A stretch of DNA of 7,487 nt from Bacillaceae bacterium. GTDB lineage: Bacteria > Bacillota > Bacilli > Bacillales > Amphibacillaceae. Location of the stretch: the NCBI GenBank assembly GCA_030152985.1, contig JASLIE010000120.1:1-7487 (forward strand), given 5' to 3'. The notes under the pieces are model-generated. The model had not been told where the DNA came from, searched no databases, and saw nothing but the letters and a program-made list of their open reading frames with translations. Made by a program: the position numbers and the translations under genes. Positions within the stretch are counted from its first letter, which is position 1. Each line of letters opens with the position of its first letter. Below are positions 5,895 through 7,487 of this stretch, one piece after another.

Positions 5895-7302
5895 GTCTAA
5901 ACCAGTTTGCTAAATGGAGTACTTCTTCTTCATCATAATGTTTGAGATAAAAGTGTGTTCCAAGTCCAAAAGTACCAAGTAAGGACAGCTTAACTGTAAC
6001 AAGATGTGCTTGTTTTTGAAGTTTATTTTGTTTAACCTCGATGCATTGTAGACGTGTTTTCAAAAAATGAATCTGTCTTTTATTTAAAGTCCGACTTTCA
6101 AACACAAAATGTTGATCATCGTAAGCATAGTAGGCATCCTTATACCTGAAATAAGCTAGCAAGACACTCAGGATAAGCAGGATGAGAAAAATAATCAAGG
6201 CACTTTCAAAATAAACATAAGCAAAAACAAATAAAATAACTGGAATAATTAAGCTTCTAAACAGATAAAAAATTAAGGCCGACCTTGGTAAACTAACTTT
6301 CCGAGTAGGCATCACACAGTAAGTCGGAATAAAAGCTTCTAAAAAAGCAGTCACTTCAGACTTTTTAATTAAGGGATGTAAAACGGAATAAGATTCCCTA
6401 TCCTCTAAAGAAGCACCTGCTACAACCGCATAAATACGTACGTAACCTAAGAGCTCCCGAACTGGATTTGCCTCAATTCCTATCGCTTGAATGCGGTCAT
6501 AACTGAGTGTATGTTGTTTAATTTCAAGTAGACCACGCCGAATGTGCAGCCCATCTTCTGTTTCATCAATCTGAAAATGGCCATACTTAATCATCGTCGT
6601 TGCAATCCCAATTAGCCAAAGCATAAAAGCAATGACCACACTTATTAGGATAATCAGCGCAAGATTTGCTTCTTTTAAAAAATAAAAGACATCTTTAATG
6701 ATTTGTTCAGGAATAAACTCTTCAAATTGTGAAAAAGTCACCATTAAGGTCACTAAAATAACCCCAATACTTCCTGAAGTCGAGCCAGCTAAAAATAAAC
6801 GCCCCAAAGAAACTGATTCCCTCTGATAGACTGTCCGGTCTTCAAGCGGTCGTTTAATTTGCTTCTTTCTCAGTTGACGTCTAATTCGAAGACCTTCATC
6901 ACGTCTTACAGCAAGTAATGAGGCTTCTTTTTTATCATCACTGCCTGCTGTATCTATTTCTACATGAACAAGTTTAAAGATACGATGCAAGATTGATGCG
7001 CTTAAATCAATTTTATGAATCCGATTAGCTGGAATATAATTATTTTTTTTGACAAAAATACCATACTCAATTTTTAGTTCATCAGCTTCAATCCAATAGG
7101 TAAATTGAAGCCACTTCAAGATACTTATGATACAGACAAAGGTAAACATTAATCCAATAAAGATCAATGAATAGATTACATCGAACACATTAAAAATAAA
7201 AATAAATCCAATTCCAAGTGTGAAGATAATCTCTTTAATCGTTGAGAAAATCATGAATACAATAGCAAGAGGATGTAGGCGCTGTTTCATCACATCAGAC
7301 AT
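5872..7302 (-). CDS. ydbT: YdbT-like membrane protein with three bacterial PH domains
   Basis: About 476 residues with the start at 7302; Bacillus YdbT is about 490. Two transmembrane helices at the N-terminus (about 13-36 and 42-64) precede PH domain 1 (about 67-150; WIEADELKIEYGIF, ANRIHKIDL). A second helix pair (about 175-192 and 214-240) precedes PH domain 2 (about 242-325; GLHIRRGLLEIKQHTLSYDR), and a third pair (about 340-365 and 367-385) precedes PH domain 3 (about 390-470; FVFESRTLNKRQIHFLKTR). Each domain has the bPH_2 pattern of a charged strand turn followed by a short basic stretch. Family knowledge: with YdbS it forms a membrane system under sigma-W in B. subtilis that contributes to resistance to bacteriocins. 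Starts at 7311 and 7290 (MKQRLHPLAIV) are also possible; no strong ribosome site separates them. It overlaps the end of the ydbS-like gene, so the two are translationally coupled. It ends inside the bidirectional terminator. Confidence 0.9.
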   Translation of the reverse strand: MSDVMKQRLHPLAIVFMIFSTIKEIIFTLGIGFIFIFNVFDVIYSLIFIGLMFTFVCIISILKWLQFTYWIEADELKIEYGIFVKKNNYIPANRIHKIDLSASILHRIFKLVHVEIDTAGSDDKKEASLLAVRRDEGLRIRRQLRKKQIKRPLEDRTVYQRESVSLGRLFLAGSTSGSIGVILVTLMVTFSQFEEFIPEQIIKDVFYFLKEANLALIILISVVIAFMLWLIGIATTMIKYGHFQIDETEDGLHIRRGLLEIKQHTLSYDRIQAIGIEANPVRELLGYVRIYAVVAGASLEDRESYSVLHPLIKKSEVTAFLEAFIPTYCVMPTRKVSLPRSALIFYLFRSLIIPVILFVFAYVYFESALIIFLILLILSVLLAYFRYKDAYYAYDDQHFVFESRTLNKRQIHFLKTRLQCIEVKQNKLQKQAHLVTVKLSLLGTFGLGTHFYLKHYDEEEVLHLANWFRQKKTDEK

Positions 7303-7487
7303 CTTCAACATCTACTTTCGCAAGTGTTGAGATATGATCGCGCAAAACCATAGCCTCTTCTGTTTTCAAGGCTGGAATTTCATGTTGCGTTGCTGCTGTT
7401 GTAATGGTCACACTTGATAAATCATATTTTTTCAAGATCGGGCCTTGCTTTGTATTCACATACTGAATCCGGGCCATTGGAATTAAG
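7295..7487 (-). CDS. ydbS: YdbS-like PH domain protein (partial, N-terminus outside window)
   Basis: The last 63 residues are visible, ending at a TGA at 7297-7295; the frame stays open to the right edge. The visible part (LIPMARIQYVNTKQGPI, then VTITTAATQHEIPAL and EEAMVLRDHISTLA) matches the C-terminal half of the bPH_2 domain of YdbS, whose full length in Bacillus is about 159, so about 95 residues lie outside. The in-frame ATG at 7477 is internal and not the start, because the preceding residues (LIP) already fit the family. It is upstream of and overlaps the ydbT-like gene by several bases, as in Bacillus ydbST. Its likely role is as the small membrane partner of YdbT. Confidence 0.88.
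   Translation of the reverse strand, partial: LIPMARIQYVNTKQGPILKKYDLSSVTITTAATQHEIPALKTEEAMVLRDHISTLAKVDVEDV

Overview
The window is an A+T-rich, densely coded stretch of chromosome from a low-GC Gram-positive bacterium, most likely a member of the Bacillaceae. Evidence for this is the strong AGGAGG-type Shine-Dalgarno sites, the paired U32 genes resembling Bacillus yrrN/yrrO (trhP1/trhP2), the ydbS-ydbT pair of PH-domain membrane proteins, and a lipoprotein with a Gram-positive style lipobox. Nothing points to a mobile element: there is no transposase, phage gene, tRNA, rRNA or CRISPR array. The only non-coding stretch above 50 bases is the divergent intergenic region at about 3649-3862.

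Layout. (1) Positions 1-3648, minus strand, look like one operon. In transcription order it holds a small membrane-anchored protein with a DUF3006-like outer domain, a MATE-family exporter, and two adjacent U32-family proteins, trhP1-like and trhP2-like. The trhP2-like gene runs off the left edge of the window. The last three genes are separated by only about 10-15 bases. (2) Positions 3863-5857, plus strand, form a second tightly packed operon. It encodes a secreted lipoprotein that joins a ComEC-like metallo-beta-lactamase domain to a ComEA-like helix-hairpin-helix domain, a DUF3006 protein (4-base overlap), and a class I SAM-dependent methyltransferase (1-base gap). (3) A 16-bp perfect hairpin with T-runs on both strands ends this operon and the convergent one to its right. 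(4) Positions 5872-7487, minus strand, hold ydbT-like and ydbS-like genes with overlapping ends; ydbS is cut by the right edge.

Functional picture. The U32 pair probably works in tRNA wobble-uridine hydroxylation (ho5U34) with prephenate-dependent chemistry, by homology to Bacillus TrhP1/TrhP2. The lipoprotein is predicted to sit outside the membrane, where it could bind DNA through its HhH domain and cleave a phosphodiester through its metal centre. The YdbS/YdbT pair is a membrane complex linked in B. subtilis to envelope stress and bacteriocin resistance.

The most interesting point is that DUF3006-like domains lie on both sides of the divergent promoter region. One is a canonical cytosolic protein next to the metallohydrolase. 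The other is a divergent, membrane-tethered version heading the opposite operon. This is an inference from sequence pattern and has not been tested.
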